The notes beneath the pieces were generated by a model. The model was not told where the DNA came from and made no database searches. It saw nothing but the letters and a program-made list of their open reading frames with translations. DNA of 64,000 nucleotides from ZC4RG35 sp036375695 (GTDB lineage Bacteria > Actinomycetota > Acidimicrobiia > Spongiisociales > ZC4RG35): positions 53,451 through 117,450 of the forward strand of contig DASVBU010000031.1 of NCBI GenBank assembly GCA_036375695.1, written 5' to 3'. The position numbers and the translations under genes are program-made. Shown here one piece after another: positions 44,066 to 51,619 of the stretch (within the stretch, counting starts at the first letter, position 1; each line of letters opens with the position of its first letter).

Positions 44066-44158
44066 GTGCCCACACGCTGGCTCCTCATCGCCTCCGCCGT
44101 CCTCGCCATCGTCATCGTCGCCGCGGCCGCCATCTGGCTCTGGCGGATAGTGATGTGA
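44066..44158 (+). CDS. 30-residue single-span membrane peptide
   Basis: The frame reads MPTRWLLIASAVLAIVIVAA then AAIWLWRIVM and stops. It is almost entirely one hydrophobic helix with arginine near each end. Two signs support expression: a TANNNT hexamer exactly seven bases before its GTG, and GTGA overlap with the start of the following hydrolase gene. It may act as a small membrane protein, or mainly as a leader that delivers ribosomes to the hydrolase start. No family is known. Confidence 0.55.
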   Translation: MPTRWLLIASAVLAIVIVAAAAIWLWRIVM

Positions 44159-44748
44159 CCGAGCGCATCCGTCTCACCACCACCGACGGCGTCGAACTGG
44201 AGACGAAGGTCGACCACGCCGATCGGCCCACCCGGGTGACGGTGCTTTGCCACCCCCACCCGGAATGGGGCGGGACGATGAACAGCCCGTTGATGATCGC
44301 GATCACCAGGGTGTTGGTCGCGCGGGGCCACACCGTGATCCGCTTCAACTTCCGGGGCGTCGGCGAGTCGACGGGCACACACACCAAGGGTGAGGCGGAG
44401 CTCGAAGATGTCACCGCCGCGGTCCGCTATGCCGAGACCCTCGGGTTGCCGATCGCCATCGGCGGCTGGTCTTTCGGGGCCCGGATGGCCCTGGCATGGG
44501 TGGCGTCGCAACGAGCCGAGATCCCGTACTCCGGCGTCGCCCCGCCACCCGAGGATCTGCCCGACCAACTCCCAACGGGCCCGAAGCGGATCGTCCTCGG
44601 GTCCCGGGACCAGGTGATCGACGGTGAGGCCCTGAAGGAATACGCCGTCGCCAAAGGGATCGATCTGGTGCTGACGCCAGGCGACCACTTCTTCCACGGT
44701 CGCGGCGAGCGGATCGGGCTGCTGGTGGCGGAGGGGTTGGAACGGTGA
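44155..44748 (+). CDS. Alpha/beta hydrolase
   Basis: 197 residues. The fold is shown by VLCHPHPEWGGTMNSPL (first strand and oxyanion region), FNFRGVGESTG, the nucleophile elbow GWSFGAR with serine, and a late GDHFFHGRG with the catalytic histidine. The aspartate is probably in GSRDQVI. Proteins of this short, lid-less type (dienelactone hydrolase or KANL3/Tex30-like) hydrolyse small esters; the substrate is unknown. Translationally coupled to the upstream membrane peptide. A 63-base repeat element with a hairpin follows its stop. Confidence 0.8.
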   Translation: MTERIRLTTTDGVELETKVDHADRPTRVTVLCHPHPEWGGTMNSPLMIAITRVLVARGHTVIRFNFRGVGESTGTHTKGEAELEDVTAAVRYAETLGLPIAIGGWSFGARMALAWVASQRAEIPYSGVAPPPEDLPDQLPTGPKRIVLGSRDQVIDGEALKEYAVAKGIDLVLTPGDHFFHGRGERIGLLVAEGLER

Positions 44749-44794
44749 GCTTTGTCCCTCCGGCCTTCGGCTTTGCTCCGTTGGTGGGAACTAT

Positions 44795-44857
44795 CCCCCT
44801 ACCCCCGGCTCTGCTCCGCTCCGCCGGCGGTACCTTCCCCCAGCCCTCGGCTGGGGG
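44795..44857 (-). repeat. 63-base dispersed intergenic element with hairpin, copy 1
   Basis: The reverse complement of this stretch matches 53282-53344 at all but four positions. It begins with the hairpin CCCCCAGCC / GGCTGGGGG, followed by GGTACCGCCGGCG and a GC-rich tail ending GGGGGTAGGGGG. Both copies lie between convergent genes, immediately past two stop codons, so a bidirectional terminator role is likely. Weaker similarity continues a few bases beyond the tail. Confidence 0.85.
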
Positions 44858-44859
44858 AC

Positions 44860-45066
44860 TTATCGGATGGGCCTGAAGCCGCGGTTCATCGCCTCTTCGA
44901 GGGTGTCGGGACCGAAGGCCTGCAGCTGCAGACGTCGGAGCAGGTCGTCGCTCTCCACCCGGTTCTTCAACTCCTCGAACTGCCCGGAATCGTCGCAGTC
45001 GTAGACCCGCATCGTGTCCCGTGTCCCCACCCATCGAAATTCCTCGAAGCGAGCGAGACGGCTCAC
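44860..45066 (-). CDS. Small protein of unknown function, 68 residues
   Basis: The protein begins with GTG (MSRLARFEEFRWVGTRDTM), continues VYDCDDSGQFEELKNRVES and ends EEAMNRGFRPIR. It is acidic and probably helical in the second half. The GTG overlaps the stop of the upstream zinc-ribbon gene as GTGA, which argues that it is translated. The longer frame over this region is a shadow of that gene. No family is recognised. The stop adjoins the 63-base repeat element. Confidence 0.6.
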   Translation of the reverse strand: MSRLARFEEFRWVGTRDTMRVYDCDDSGQFEELKNRVESDDLLRRLQLQAFGPDTLEEAMNRGFRPIR

Positions 45067-45356
45067 TGCGCGCTCTCGTCGACTTCCTGACCTGTGGGCA
45101 CCTCGGCGTTGCAGTTGGGACAGGTGGCCACCGCGATCTGACCCACGACGAAGCTGAACTCGCATTGCGGGCAGGTGACCCTCGGAAGTGGTGGCGGTGG
45201 CGGCTCGGGCCCACCCTGGGGGTAGCCGCCCATGCCGGAGTTCTGCGGTCCGTCCGCTCCTCTCACCACGTTCACGGAACCACAGACCGGGCAGGCGAAA
45301 CGGCCCGCCCCCGAGACCTCGAACTGCGTGCGGCATGCGCCGCAACGGACCCTCAT
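45063..45356 (-). CDS. Small protein with two zinc ribbons
   Basis: 97 residues. The first ribbon is CGACRTQFEVSGAGRFACPVC, with CxxC pairs 15 residues apart. A glycine/proline-rich linker (PEPPPPPLP) leads to the second ribbon, CPQCEFSFVVGQ then ATCPNCNAEVP. It resembles zinc-ribbon proteins of the MJ0042 or FYDLN kind, whose function is mostly unknown. Start and stop overlap the neighbours (ATGA and GTGA), so it is made together with the membrane protein before it and the 68-residue protein after it. Confidence 0.7.
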   Translation of the reverse strand: MRVRCGACRTQFEVSGAGRFACPVCGSVNVVRGADGPQNSGMGGYPQGGPEPPPPPLPRVTCPQCEFSFVVGQIAVATCPNCNAEVPTGQEVDESAQ

Positions 45357-45832
45357 TCCTCTTCTTCTCCCTGTGTCTCTACCGGGTCGCCCACCGCGCC
45401 GATGGCCATGAGGTAGTCGGCTTCCAGCGCCAGCACGGTGGCGATGTCTTCGAAAGAGTAGGTCACGTCGTGACGTGACTGAATCTCGGACGAGATCCAG
45501 CGGATCGACTCGTCGTGTCCGCCTGCGACGGCCTCGATGGGGTTGCGCCGGTTCTCCTGGGCGAGACCCTGCATGTAGTGGATCTCGTACTCGAGGATCC
45601 GCCTGATGTCGGCCCGGCTCAGCTTGGACTCCGGGGGGAGGCGCCCCGAGATGTGGCTGATGGCGTGCTCGACCACGTACTCCAGCGGTTGGTAAGTCGG
45701 ATTGACCCGGGCCTGCTGCCACACCATCAACGCCAGGATCACCAGCAGGATCCCGGCGAAGAAGGCGACGAACAGCACGATGGCGCCGGGCGACACGATG
45801 GGAGTATGTGACAGGTCACCCGGTCTTGGCAA
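45353..45832 (-). CDS. Single-span membrane protein with acidic helical domain
   Basis: Up to 159 residues from TTG at 45832; GTG at 45796 is a plausible shorter start, still before the membrane helix IVLFVAFFAGILLVILALMV. The rest is soluble and probably cytoplasmic and helical (LSRADIRRILEYEIHYMQGL, YSFEDIATVLALEADYLMAI), ending in EEEE. No family is recognised. It forms an overlapping set with the zinc-ribbon and 68-residue genes, so the three products may work together at the membrane. Confidence 0.62.
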   Translation of the reverse strand: MPRPGDLSHTPIVSPGAIVLFVAFFAGILLVILALMVWQQARVNPTYQPLEYVVEHAISHISGRLPPESKLSRADIRRILEYEIHYMQGLAQENRRNPIEAVAGGHDESIRWISSEIQSRHDVTYSFEDIATVLALEADYLMAIGAVGDPVETQGEEEE

Positions 45833-45868
45833 AGACGGGCCGCATCCGGCGGTCGGGACCGCCTGCGA

Positions 45869-47662
45869 TCAGAAAGCTTCGACCGGGAGGTCCATGAGGG
45901 AGCCGTCCTCGGCCTGCGCCCGCTGCGAGCGGGCCGCCACCTTCGGGGCCACGTCCCTGACCAACCACCCGGCCGCAGCCACCTTGCCCTGATAGAACGG
46001 GTCTTCGTCGACCTTGGGTAGCGCGACCTCGGCTTGTCGGAGCATCAGCCACGCGATGACCACCTCGGAGATCGTCTCCAGCAACGGCGTGGCCTGGAGA
46101 CCGACCTTGTAGATCTCCTCGGGCTGACCTCCCATGGACGCCATGAGGTGCTCCACCATCTTCCCGATGTGAGCCTGGGCGTCGTCGAGCATCTTGCCCA
46201 GCAGCTCCCGCTCGGCCGCCAGGGGGTCATCGGGACCGCCGCCCTTGACGAACTGGACGATCTCGGCGGACAGGGACGCGAGCGCGGTCCCCTGGTCACG
46301 GGCGATCTTCCGGAAGAACAGGTCCATCGCCTGGATCCCGGTCGTGCCCTCGTAGATGGTGTCGATCTTGGCGTCCCGGATGTACTGCTCGATCGGGTAG
46401 TCCTGGGTGTAGCCGGAGCCACCGAACACCTGCAGCGACAGCGAGAGCAGGTCGTAGGCCTTCTCCGACGAGTAGCCCTTGACCAGTGGGAGGAGCAGGT
46501 CGTTCCGCCTCGGCCAGGTGTCGTCCTCGGGATGGAGGCGCTCCTGGTCCTGGACCCAGCCCGTGTACAGCGCGAGCGCCCGCAAACCCTCGGCGTAGGC
46601 CTTCTGCTCCATGAGCATGCGACGAACGTCGGGGTGACGGATGATCGGCACCCGGGGGGCCGTCTTGTCGGTGGCCCGGGTGAGATCGGCACCCTGGATC
46701 CGCTCCTGGGCGTACTCGAGGGCGTTGAGGTAGCCGGTGGAGAGGGTTCCCATCGCCTTGACGCCGATCATCATCCGGGCGTACTCGATGACCCGGAACA
46801 TCTGGCGGATGCCATCGTGCCTGTTCCCCACGAGGAACCCGACGGCCGGGAGCTCGCCTCCGAAGGTGAGCTCGCAGGTCGCCGAGCCCTTGAGCCCCAT
46901 CTTCTTCTCGATGTTGGTGGCGAACACCCCGTTGCGCGAGCCGAGGGAGCCATCGGGGTTGACCAGGTACTTGGGGACCATGAACAGGGAGAGGCCCTTG
47001 GTCCCGGGCCCGGCCCCGACCGGCCGGGCGAGCACCAGGTGGATGATGTTCTCGGCGGAGTCGTGCTCGCCGCTGGTGATGAAACGCTTCACGCCCTCGA
47101 CGTGCCAGGTGCCGTCGCCCTGGTCGATGGCCTTGGTCGTGCCGGCACCGACGTCGGAGCCGGCGTCGGGCTCGGTGAGCACCATTGTCCCGGCCCAGCC
47201 CCGCTCGGCCCACATACGGGCGAATTCCTTCTGTTCGTCGGTCCCCTCCTCGAAGAGGACCCGGGCGAAGAGCGCGCCGCCGGCATAGAACTGGACAGTG
47301 GTGTTGGCGGCGCAGAGCATCTCGGTCATCGACCAGATGACGGGTGCGGGCACCGGGTTGCCGCCCATCTCGACTGGGAGGCCGAGGGCGTCCCACCCGC
47401 CCTCCTTGAAGGCGGCGATGCTCTTCTTCACGGAGTCGGGGAGATGGACCTCGCCGTCGGCCAACTCGAGGGGGATGCGGTCCTGGTCGACGTAGGAGGC
47501 GGCGTACTCCTCACGTGCCAGACGCTCTATCTCGACAAGCACGTCACGGATGGTGTCCGCGTCGACACCCGGCCACAGTTCGTCGCTCAGGTACTCCTGG
47601 ACCCGGAGGACTTCGAAGAGGTTGAACTCGATGTCGCGCAAGTTCGACTTGTAGTGGCTCAC
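45869..47662 (-). CDS. Long-form acyl-CoA dehydrogenase
   Basis: 597 residues from GTG at 47662. ATG at 47671 is in frame but overlaps the -10 hexamer, which stands seven bases before the GTG. The N-terminal extension, the FAD/substrate loop GTMVLTEPDAGSDVGAGTTK, the second signature FGGSGYTQDYPIEQYIRDAK and the base region IYEGTTGIQAMD are clear. A 130-residue C-terminal helical domain marks the long FadE/AidB-like class common in actinobacteria. It oxidises acyl-CoA to enoyl-CoA with FAD. Probably repressed by the divergent TetR protein through the palindrome at 47678. Confidence 0.88.
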   Translation of the reverse strand: MSHYKSNLRDIEFNLFEVLRVQEYLSDELWPGVDADTIRDVLVEIERLAREEYAASYVDQDRIPLELADGEVHLPDSVKKSIAAFKEGGWDALGLPVEMGGNPVPAPVIWSMTEMLCAANTTVQFYAGGALFARVLFEEGTDEQKEFARMWAERGWAGTMVLTEPDAGSDVGAGTTKAIDQGDGTWHVEGVKRFITSGEHDSAENIIHLVLARPVGAGPGTKGLSLFMVPKYLVNPDGSLGSRNGVFATNIEKKMGLKGSATCELTFGGELPAVGFLVGNRHDGIRQMFRVIEYARMMIGVKAMGTLSTGYLNALEYAQERIQGADLTRATDKTAPRVPIIRHPDVRRMLMEQKAYAEGLRALALYTGWVQDQERLHPEDDTWPRRNDLLLPLVKGYSSEKAYDLLSLSLQVFGGSGYTQDYPIEQYIRDAKIDTIYEGTTGIQAMDLFFRKIARDQGTALASLSAEIVQFVKGGGPDDPLAAERELLGKMLDDAQAHIGKMVEHLMASMGGQPEEIYKVGLQATPLLETISEVVIAWLMLRQAEVALPKVDEDPFYQGKVAAAGWLVRDVAPKVAARSQRAQAEDGSLMDLPVEAF

Positions 47663-47669
47663 GTCCTTC

Positions 47670-47693
47670 ATCGTAATTTGAGCGAACGCTCAA
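47670..47693 (-). promoter_or_regulatory. TetR-type operator and -10 element of the acyl-CoA dehydrogenase gene
   Basis: The palindrome TTGAGCGAACGCTCAA at 47678-47693 has 7-base perfect arms around two bases, the usual form of TetR-family operators for fatty-acid genes. On the minus strand TACGAT at 47670-47675 is the -10. A repressor bound just upstream of it would block RNA polymerase. The TetR gene starts 47 bases to the right, and its own possible -10, TACCCT (47727-47732), lies eight bases before its ATG. Confidence 0.75.
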
Positions 47694-47740
47694 TGTGTAG
47701 GGTCCTTCGGCCCGGGCGCAAGCGGTTACCCTCGCCGTCT

Positions 47741-48298
47741 ATGCGCTACCGCAGGGGTCTCGAGGCGAGGGAACGGATCCTCGGCGCCACCCGGAGCCTG
47801 ATCGCCGACTTCGGGCTGGAGGGCACGACCATCAAGGGGATCTGCGCCCGTGCCGAGGTGCTCCCGGGGAGCTTCTACAACCTCTTCGACTCCAAGGAGC
47901 AAGCGATCCTGACGGTGGTCCGTGAGGCGATCGACGCCGTCGACCCCGACCCTGAGCACAAAGGCCCCGACAGCCTCGAAGACCTGATCGACGCCTACAT
48001 CCGTTTCGTCACCGAGCAGGAGGACCTGGCCCGGGTCTACATCGCCATCGCCGTGTCCGGTGGCCGCAACCGGACCGAGTTGAAGCAGCGGGTGCTCAGG
48101 CATCACGAGGGGCGTGTGGAGCGGTTCGCCGCCGCCGTGGCTCGCTCCCGGCCCGGCCTGGACCCGGGGGACGCCCGCCAACGTGCCGAGGTGCTGGTCA
48201 CCTCGCTCAACGGGATGACTCTCCACTACGTCCTCGACCCCACATTCGACCTGGCACGGCACGCCAGGTCGCTGGTTGCGGAGACCGTCGGCGCCTGA
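47741..48298 (+). CDS. TetR family transcriptional repressor
   Basis: 185 residues. The N-terminal helix-turn-helix is typical: RERILGATRSLIADFGLEGT, then TIKGICARAEVLPGSFYNLF (TetR third-helix motif SFYNLF). The C-terminal ligand domain is helical. It is divergent from the acyl-CoA dehydrogenase gene with a perfect-arm palindrome between, so it most likely represses that gene and perhaps itself in response to acyl-CoA or a fatty acid. It is followed by an oxidoreductase gene whose ATG overlaps its stop (TGATG). The frame extends far upstream only as antisense of the dehydrogenase. Confidence 0.85.
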   Translation: MRYRRGLEARERILGATRSLIADFGLEGTTIKGICARAEVLPGSFYNLFDSKEQAILTVVREAIDAVDPDPEHKGPDSLEDLIDAYIRFVTEQEDLARVYIAIAVSGGRNRTELKQRVLRHHEGRVERFAAAVARSRPGLDPGDARQRAEVLVTSLNGMTLHYVLDPTFDLARHARSLVAETVGA

Positions 48299-49209
48299 TG
48301 GAGCTCGCCATCCAGTCCCGGGGATCGTGGCCGGCCATCAGGGAGACCGCGCTCTGGGTCGAGGAGAACGGGCTCGCCGCCATCGCCATCCCCGACCACT
48401 ACCTCAACCGCGGCGGCCGCAACACTCCGGCGCACGACCAACCCACCCAGCTCGCGGCCCTGGCGTCGATCACGTCGAACGTCGAGCTGGTCTCGCTGAT
48501 GAGCCCGGTGACCTTCCGCCACCCCGCGGTCATGTACAAGATCGCCGTCACCATCGACGAGATCTCCGGCGGGCGGTTCCGCCTCGGTCTCGGAGCAGGG
48601 TGGATGGACGACGAGTTCCAGGCGTACGGGATCCCGTACCCGCCCGTGGGCGAGCGCATGGAGTTGCTCGCGGAGGCCATGGCGTATCTGCGGGCCGCCA
48701 TCACGCCCGAAGCCGTCGGGTTCGAGGGGAAGCACTACCGCCTCGAGGAGTTCGACCCGCATCCCCACCCCATCGATGTCCGACTCATCATGGGCGGGTC
48801 GGCGAAGCGGGTGTCACGCTCGATCGCGGTGCGGTACGCCGACGAGTACAACCTGACCGTCACCGACCCGACCAAATTCCGTCGGCTCAGGGAGCTCACC
48901 CGCGAGGAGTTGGTGGACGCCGGGCGTGACGCCGATGCGCTGACGTGGACCTCGATCGGGGCAGGTCTCGCCGCGGTCGAGGAATCCGACTACCGGCGCT
49001 TCCTGGAGCACCTGGCCAAGGTCACCGGTCAGTCCACGGAGCGGATCGAAGAGGTCTACGCGGAACGCTCCATCCCCCACGGGTACGGATCGCAGGCCCG
49101 AGACATGCTCGCCGAGCTCGCCGATGCCGGGTGTGAGCGGTACTACCTGCAGGTGTTCGGGCTCAGCCCCTCGGAGCTGGATCTGCTCGTCGAGGCGTAT
49201 CAGGGCTGA
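48298..49209 (+). CDS. Luciferase-like F420-type oxidoreductase
   Basis: 303 residues of the bacterial luciferase-like TIM barrel. Typical stretches are VELVSLMSPVTFRHPAVM, ISGGRFRLGLGAGWMDDEFQAYG and RLIMGGSAKRVSRSIAVRYADEYN. The GRFRLGLGAGW motif is common to the F420-dependent members in actinobacteria. Substrate unknown. Its start overlaps the stop of the TetR gene, so it is cotranscribed with it and may belong to the same acyl or xenobiotic pathway. A paralogue is encoded at 49721. Confidence 0.83.
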   Translation: MELAIQSRGSWPAIRETALWVEENGLAAIAIPDHYLNRGGRNTPAHDQPTQLAALASITSNVELVSLMSPVTFRHPAVMYKIAVTIDEISGGRFRLGLGAGWMDDEFQAYGIPYPPVGERMELLAEAMAYLRAAITPEAVGFEGKHYRLEEFDPHPHPIDVRLIMGGSAKRVSRSIAVRYADEYNLTVTDPTKFRRLRELTREELVDAGRDADALTWTSIGAGLAAVEESDYRRFLEHLAKVTGQSTERIEEVYAERSIPHGYGSQARDMLAELADAGCERYYLQVFGLSPSELDLLVEAYQG

Positions 49210-49239
49210 ACTACGGTCAGCCCGCCCGGCGCGATCCCG

Positions 49240-49731
49240 TCAACCGGACTGCGTGATGTCAGCCCAAATAGGAGATGCCCACTCGTCGAGCTCGGCGATC
49301 GAGATCGGGAACACCGTGTTGGGCGTCCCGCCTGCCGCCCACACCGGGTCGTTCCGCTTCAGCTCCGGGTCGGCGAACACCCGCAGCTGCCGGTCGTGCC
49401 CGAAAGGCGGCGTGCCCCCGGCGGCATAGCCCGTCGCCTCCTTGACCTCATCCAGAGTCGCCCTCCGGGCCCTGCTACCGCCGGCCGCGTCCGCCAGCTT
49501 GCCGGTGTCCAGCATGAGGTCGCCCGGCACCAGCGCCACGACGGGCTCGGCACCCTCGGGCCACTCGACCACGAACACCAGCGACTTGACGATCGCAGCC
49601 ACCGGGCAGCCGATGGCAAGGGCGGCATCCCCGGCAGTCTTGGTCCCGTCGGGGAAGAACCTGGATCTTCCGGCGATCCCCGGGACGCGCTCCATCAACC
49701 GCCGGGTGGCAGCAGGCAACTCAACCGCCAC
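49240..49731 (-). CDS. YbaK/EbsC-type aminoacyl-tRNA deacylase
   Basis: 163 residues covering a complete YbaK/ProRS-associated domain: AAIVKSLVFVV with the conserved lysine, ALVPGDLMLDTGKLADAAG, YAAGGTPPFGH, and the end AGGTPNTVFPISIAEL. Such proteins hydrolyse mischarged tRNA (Cys-tRNAPro or Ala-tRNAPro types) in the cytoplasm. It overlaps by 11 bases the F420-type oxidoreductase gene upstream on the same strand, suggesting cotranscription without an obvious functional link. Confidence 0.84.
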   Translation of the reverse strand: MAVELPAATRRLMERVPGIAGRSRFFPDGTKTAGDAALAIGCPVAAIVKSLVFVVEWPEGAEPVVALVPGDLMLDTGKLADAAGGSRARRATLDEVKEATGYAAGGTPPFGHDRQLRVFADPELKRNDPVWAAGGTPNTVFPISIAELDEWASPIWADITQSG

Positions 49732-50632
49732 GGACGATCTCCACCGTCTCCTTCATGCCGTCCAGGTCGGAGAGGTCGAGCCACTGAACATAGATGCGCT
49801 CGACACCGACCTCCTCCAGGGCGGCGATGCTCTCGGCGACACGGTCGGGGGTGCCCACCAGGTAGCCGGCGTCCGACCAGCGCTTCTCCAGCTCATCGCC
49901 GCCCAGCCCCCTCCTGGCGGCTGCGACGTCGCGGCGCTCCTCGAACTCGGCCTGGGTGCGGCCGACGAGGGCGGGGCCCATCATCGTCACCTCGACGTGT
50001 CGATCGCCGGCGGCCTCACGCATGACGGCGATGCGGGGCGCGGCGTCCTCGGGGCGGCGGAGGAACATGTTGTATTCGTCGGCGCGGCGGCCGGCCAGGG
50101 TCGGGGTCCGTTTCTCCCCGCTCCCACCGATGACGAGACGGATGCCCTGGGGTTTGGGTCTGATGTTCCCGTTGATCCGGTAGTAGCGCCCCTCGTACTC
50201 CACGGGGTCGGGGCCGAAGGCGGCCTCCAGGTAGTCGAGTGCCTCCTCGAAGCGAGCGAACCGCTCCTTCCAGTCGTAGAACTCGATGCCGTACACGTCG
50301 TGCTCCAGCTCCATCCAGCCGGTTCCCACACCCAGGTCGAAACGGCCCCCTGACATCTGGTCGATGGTGACTGCGTTCTTCAGGATCACCGATGGATGGC
50401 GGAAGGTGATCGGTGCCACCAGGAGACAGAGGCGAATGCTCTCGGTCTCCCGGGCCAGCCCGGCAAGAGAGGCGAAGGCGTCGGTGGCGTCAGGCGTCGG
50501 GTCGCCGCTCGAGTAGTAGTGGTCGCTGCGAGCGAAGGAGACGAGACCTTCGGCTTCGGCCCAGCGCGCCGCGGCGAGTTGCTGCTCGTAGGTGCCGCCG
50601 AGTTGTGGCTCGGTCATCAGGGAGAACTGCAT
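49721..50632 (-). CDS. Luciferase-like F420-type oxidoreductase
   Basis: 303 residues from ATG at 50632 (MQFSLMTEPQLGG). An in-frame ATG at 50644 exists, but it lies inside the -10 hexamer TATGGT (50640-50645), which stands seven bases before 50632. The barrel has SFARSDHYYSSGDPTPDATD, LLVAPITFRHPSVILKNAV, MSGGRFDLGVGTGWMELEHD and RLVIGGSGEKRT. It is related to the protein encoded at 48298 but not a close copy. Substrate unknown. A 12-base palindrome covers its promoter, so it is likely under its own regulator, which was not found nearby. Confidence 0.84.
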   Translation of the reverse strand: MQFSLMTEPQLGGTYEQQLAAARWAEAEGLVSFARSDHYYSSGDPTPDATDAFASLAGLARETESIRLCLLVAPITFRHPSVILKNAVTIDQMSGGRFDLGVGTGWMELEHDVYGIEFYDWKERFARFEEALDYLEAAFGPDPVEYEGRYYRINGNIRPKPQGIRLVIGGSGEKRTPTLAGRRADEYNMFLRRPEDAAPRIAVMREAAGDRHVEVTMMGPALVGRTQAEFEERRDVAAARRGLGGDELEKRWSDAGYLVGTPDRVAESIAALEEVGVERIYVQWLDLSDLDGMKETVEIVRGG

Positions 50633-50659
50633 ATCGGGCACCATAACGGTGCCCGATAT
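50631..50659 (-). promoter_or_regulatory. Palindrome covering -10 and start of the F420-type oxidoreductase gene
   Basis: ATATCGGGCACC at 50631-50642 and GGTGCCCGATAT at 50648-50659 are perfect inverted repeats around five bases. The span includes the -10 TATGGT and reaches the ATG at 50632. Because the transcript should begin at that ATG, an operator in DNA is more likely than an mRNA hairpin. Confidence 0.65.
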
Positions 50660-50669
50660 TCCGTTCTCC

Positions 50670-50792
50670 GTACCTGGTACCTGGTACTTGGTAGGCGGAG
50701 CGCGCGGGCACCTCAGCGAGCACCTTTCGTACGCCAAGTTTCCCAGTAGCCGGTACAGGTAGTCGGTACCGGGTACCCAGTACCAAGTACCG
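50670..50792. repeat. GGTACTTGG-type inverted repeat element, copy 2
   Basis: The left arm 50670-50694 (GTACCTGGTACCTGGTACTT) and the right arm 50750-50792 (GGTACCGGGTACCCAGTACC, then AAGTACCGG) repeat the same units in opposite orientation. About 55 bases lie between them. The architecture matches the copy at 40936-41026. It fills most of the gap between the divergent oxidoreductase and sufC units. Confidence 0.75.
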
Positions 50793-50825
50793 GCGGGGCG
50801 GAGCGCCGCCGTCAAAAGAGATTTT

Positions 50826-50851
50826 CCCTACGTCGATAGGGCAAATAGCAT
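50826..50851 (+). promoter_or_regulatory. suf operator and -10 element, first suf unit
   Basis: CCCTACGTCGATAGGG at 50826-50841 is an inverted repeat (CCCTA, six bases, TAGGG). It is followed by CAAA and the -10 TAGCAT at 50846-50851. Seven further bases lead to GTG at 50859. The same block, including the -10 and flank, precedes sufD at 59723-59748 on the other strand. A Fe-S-sensing repressor bound here would sit just upstream of the -10. Confidence 0.75.
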
Positions 50852-50858
50852 GATGGTC

Positions 50859-51614
50859 GTGTCCGACACCGCTCCCCTCCTCCGGATCGAGAATCTTCAC
50901 GTCTCCGTCGACGGCACCGAAATCCTCAAAGGCGTCGACCTGACGGTCAGGCATGGGGAGATCCATGCCCTCATGGGCCCCAACGGATCGGGCAAGTCCA
51001 CTCTCGCCTCGGTGCTGCTCGGCCACCCGGCGTACCAGATCACCGAGGGCGCCGTCTACTACAAGGGCGAGGACATCGCCGACTGGCCACCCACCGAGCG
51101 GGGCAAGGCCGGGATGTTCCTGGCGTTCCAGCACCCCGAGGCGATCCCCGGTGTGTCGGTGCTCCAATTCCTTCGCCAGGCGCTCTCCAACCGGACCGGC
51201 GTCGACCTCACCGTCCTCGAGGTGAGACTCAAAGTCATGGACGCGATGAAGGAACTCGCCATGGAGTCCTCCTTCGCCGACCGGTATCTCAATGAAGGCT
51301 TCTCGGGCGGGGAGCGGAAGCGCAACGAGGTCCTGCAGATGGCCGTGCTCCAACCCGAGCTTGCGATCATGGACGAGACCGACTCGGGTCTGGACATCGA
51401 CGCCCTCCGCACCGTCGCCGACGGGGTCAAGAAGCTCGCCGGCCCGGAGCGAGCCTTCCTCATCATCACCCACTACCAGCGGCTCCTCGAGTACGTCACG
51501 CCCGACGTGGTCCACATCTTCCTCGACGGGCGCATCGTGGAGAGCGGCGGGCCCGACCTCGCCGCCCGTCTCGAGGAAGAGGGATACGAATCCTTCCGCT
51601 CGGTGTTGACCTAG
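50859..51614 (+). CDS. sufC: Fe-S cluster assembly ATPase SufC (copy 1)
   Basis: 251 residues from GTG at 50859. In-frame ATGs at 50850 and 50853 overlap or precede the transcript start predicted from the -10. Walker A is GPNGSGKST, the signature NEGFSGGERKR and Walker B AIMDETDSGLDID; the switch histidine is in IITHYQR. These are the SufC hallmarks. SufC is a soluble ATPase that works with SufB and SufD in cluster assembly. It begins the sufC-sufS-sufU unit. A second, different SufC is encoded at 57322, and no sufB is present in the window. Confidence 0.9.
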   Translation: MSDTAPLLRIENLHVSVDGTEILKGVDLTVRHGEIHALMGPNGSGKSTLASVLLGHPAYQITEGAVYYKGEDIADWPPTERGKAGMFLAFQHPEAIPGVSVLQFLRQALSNRTGVDLTVLEVRLKVMDAMKELAMESSFADRYLNEGFSGGERKRNEVLQMAVLQPELAIMDETDSGLDIDALRTVADGVKKLAGPERAFLIITHYQRLLEYVTPDVVHIFLDGRIVESGGPDLAARLEEEGYESFRSVLT

Positions 51615-51619
51615 GTGTC

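Noticed and set aside
46034..47740. Very long N-terminal extension of the TetR frame
   Set aside because: It is antisense to the acyl-CoA dehydrogenase gene. The HTH domain begins right after ATG 47741.
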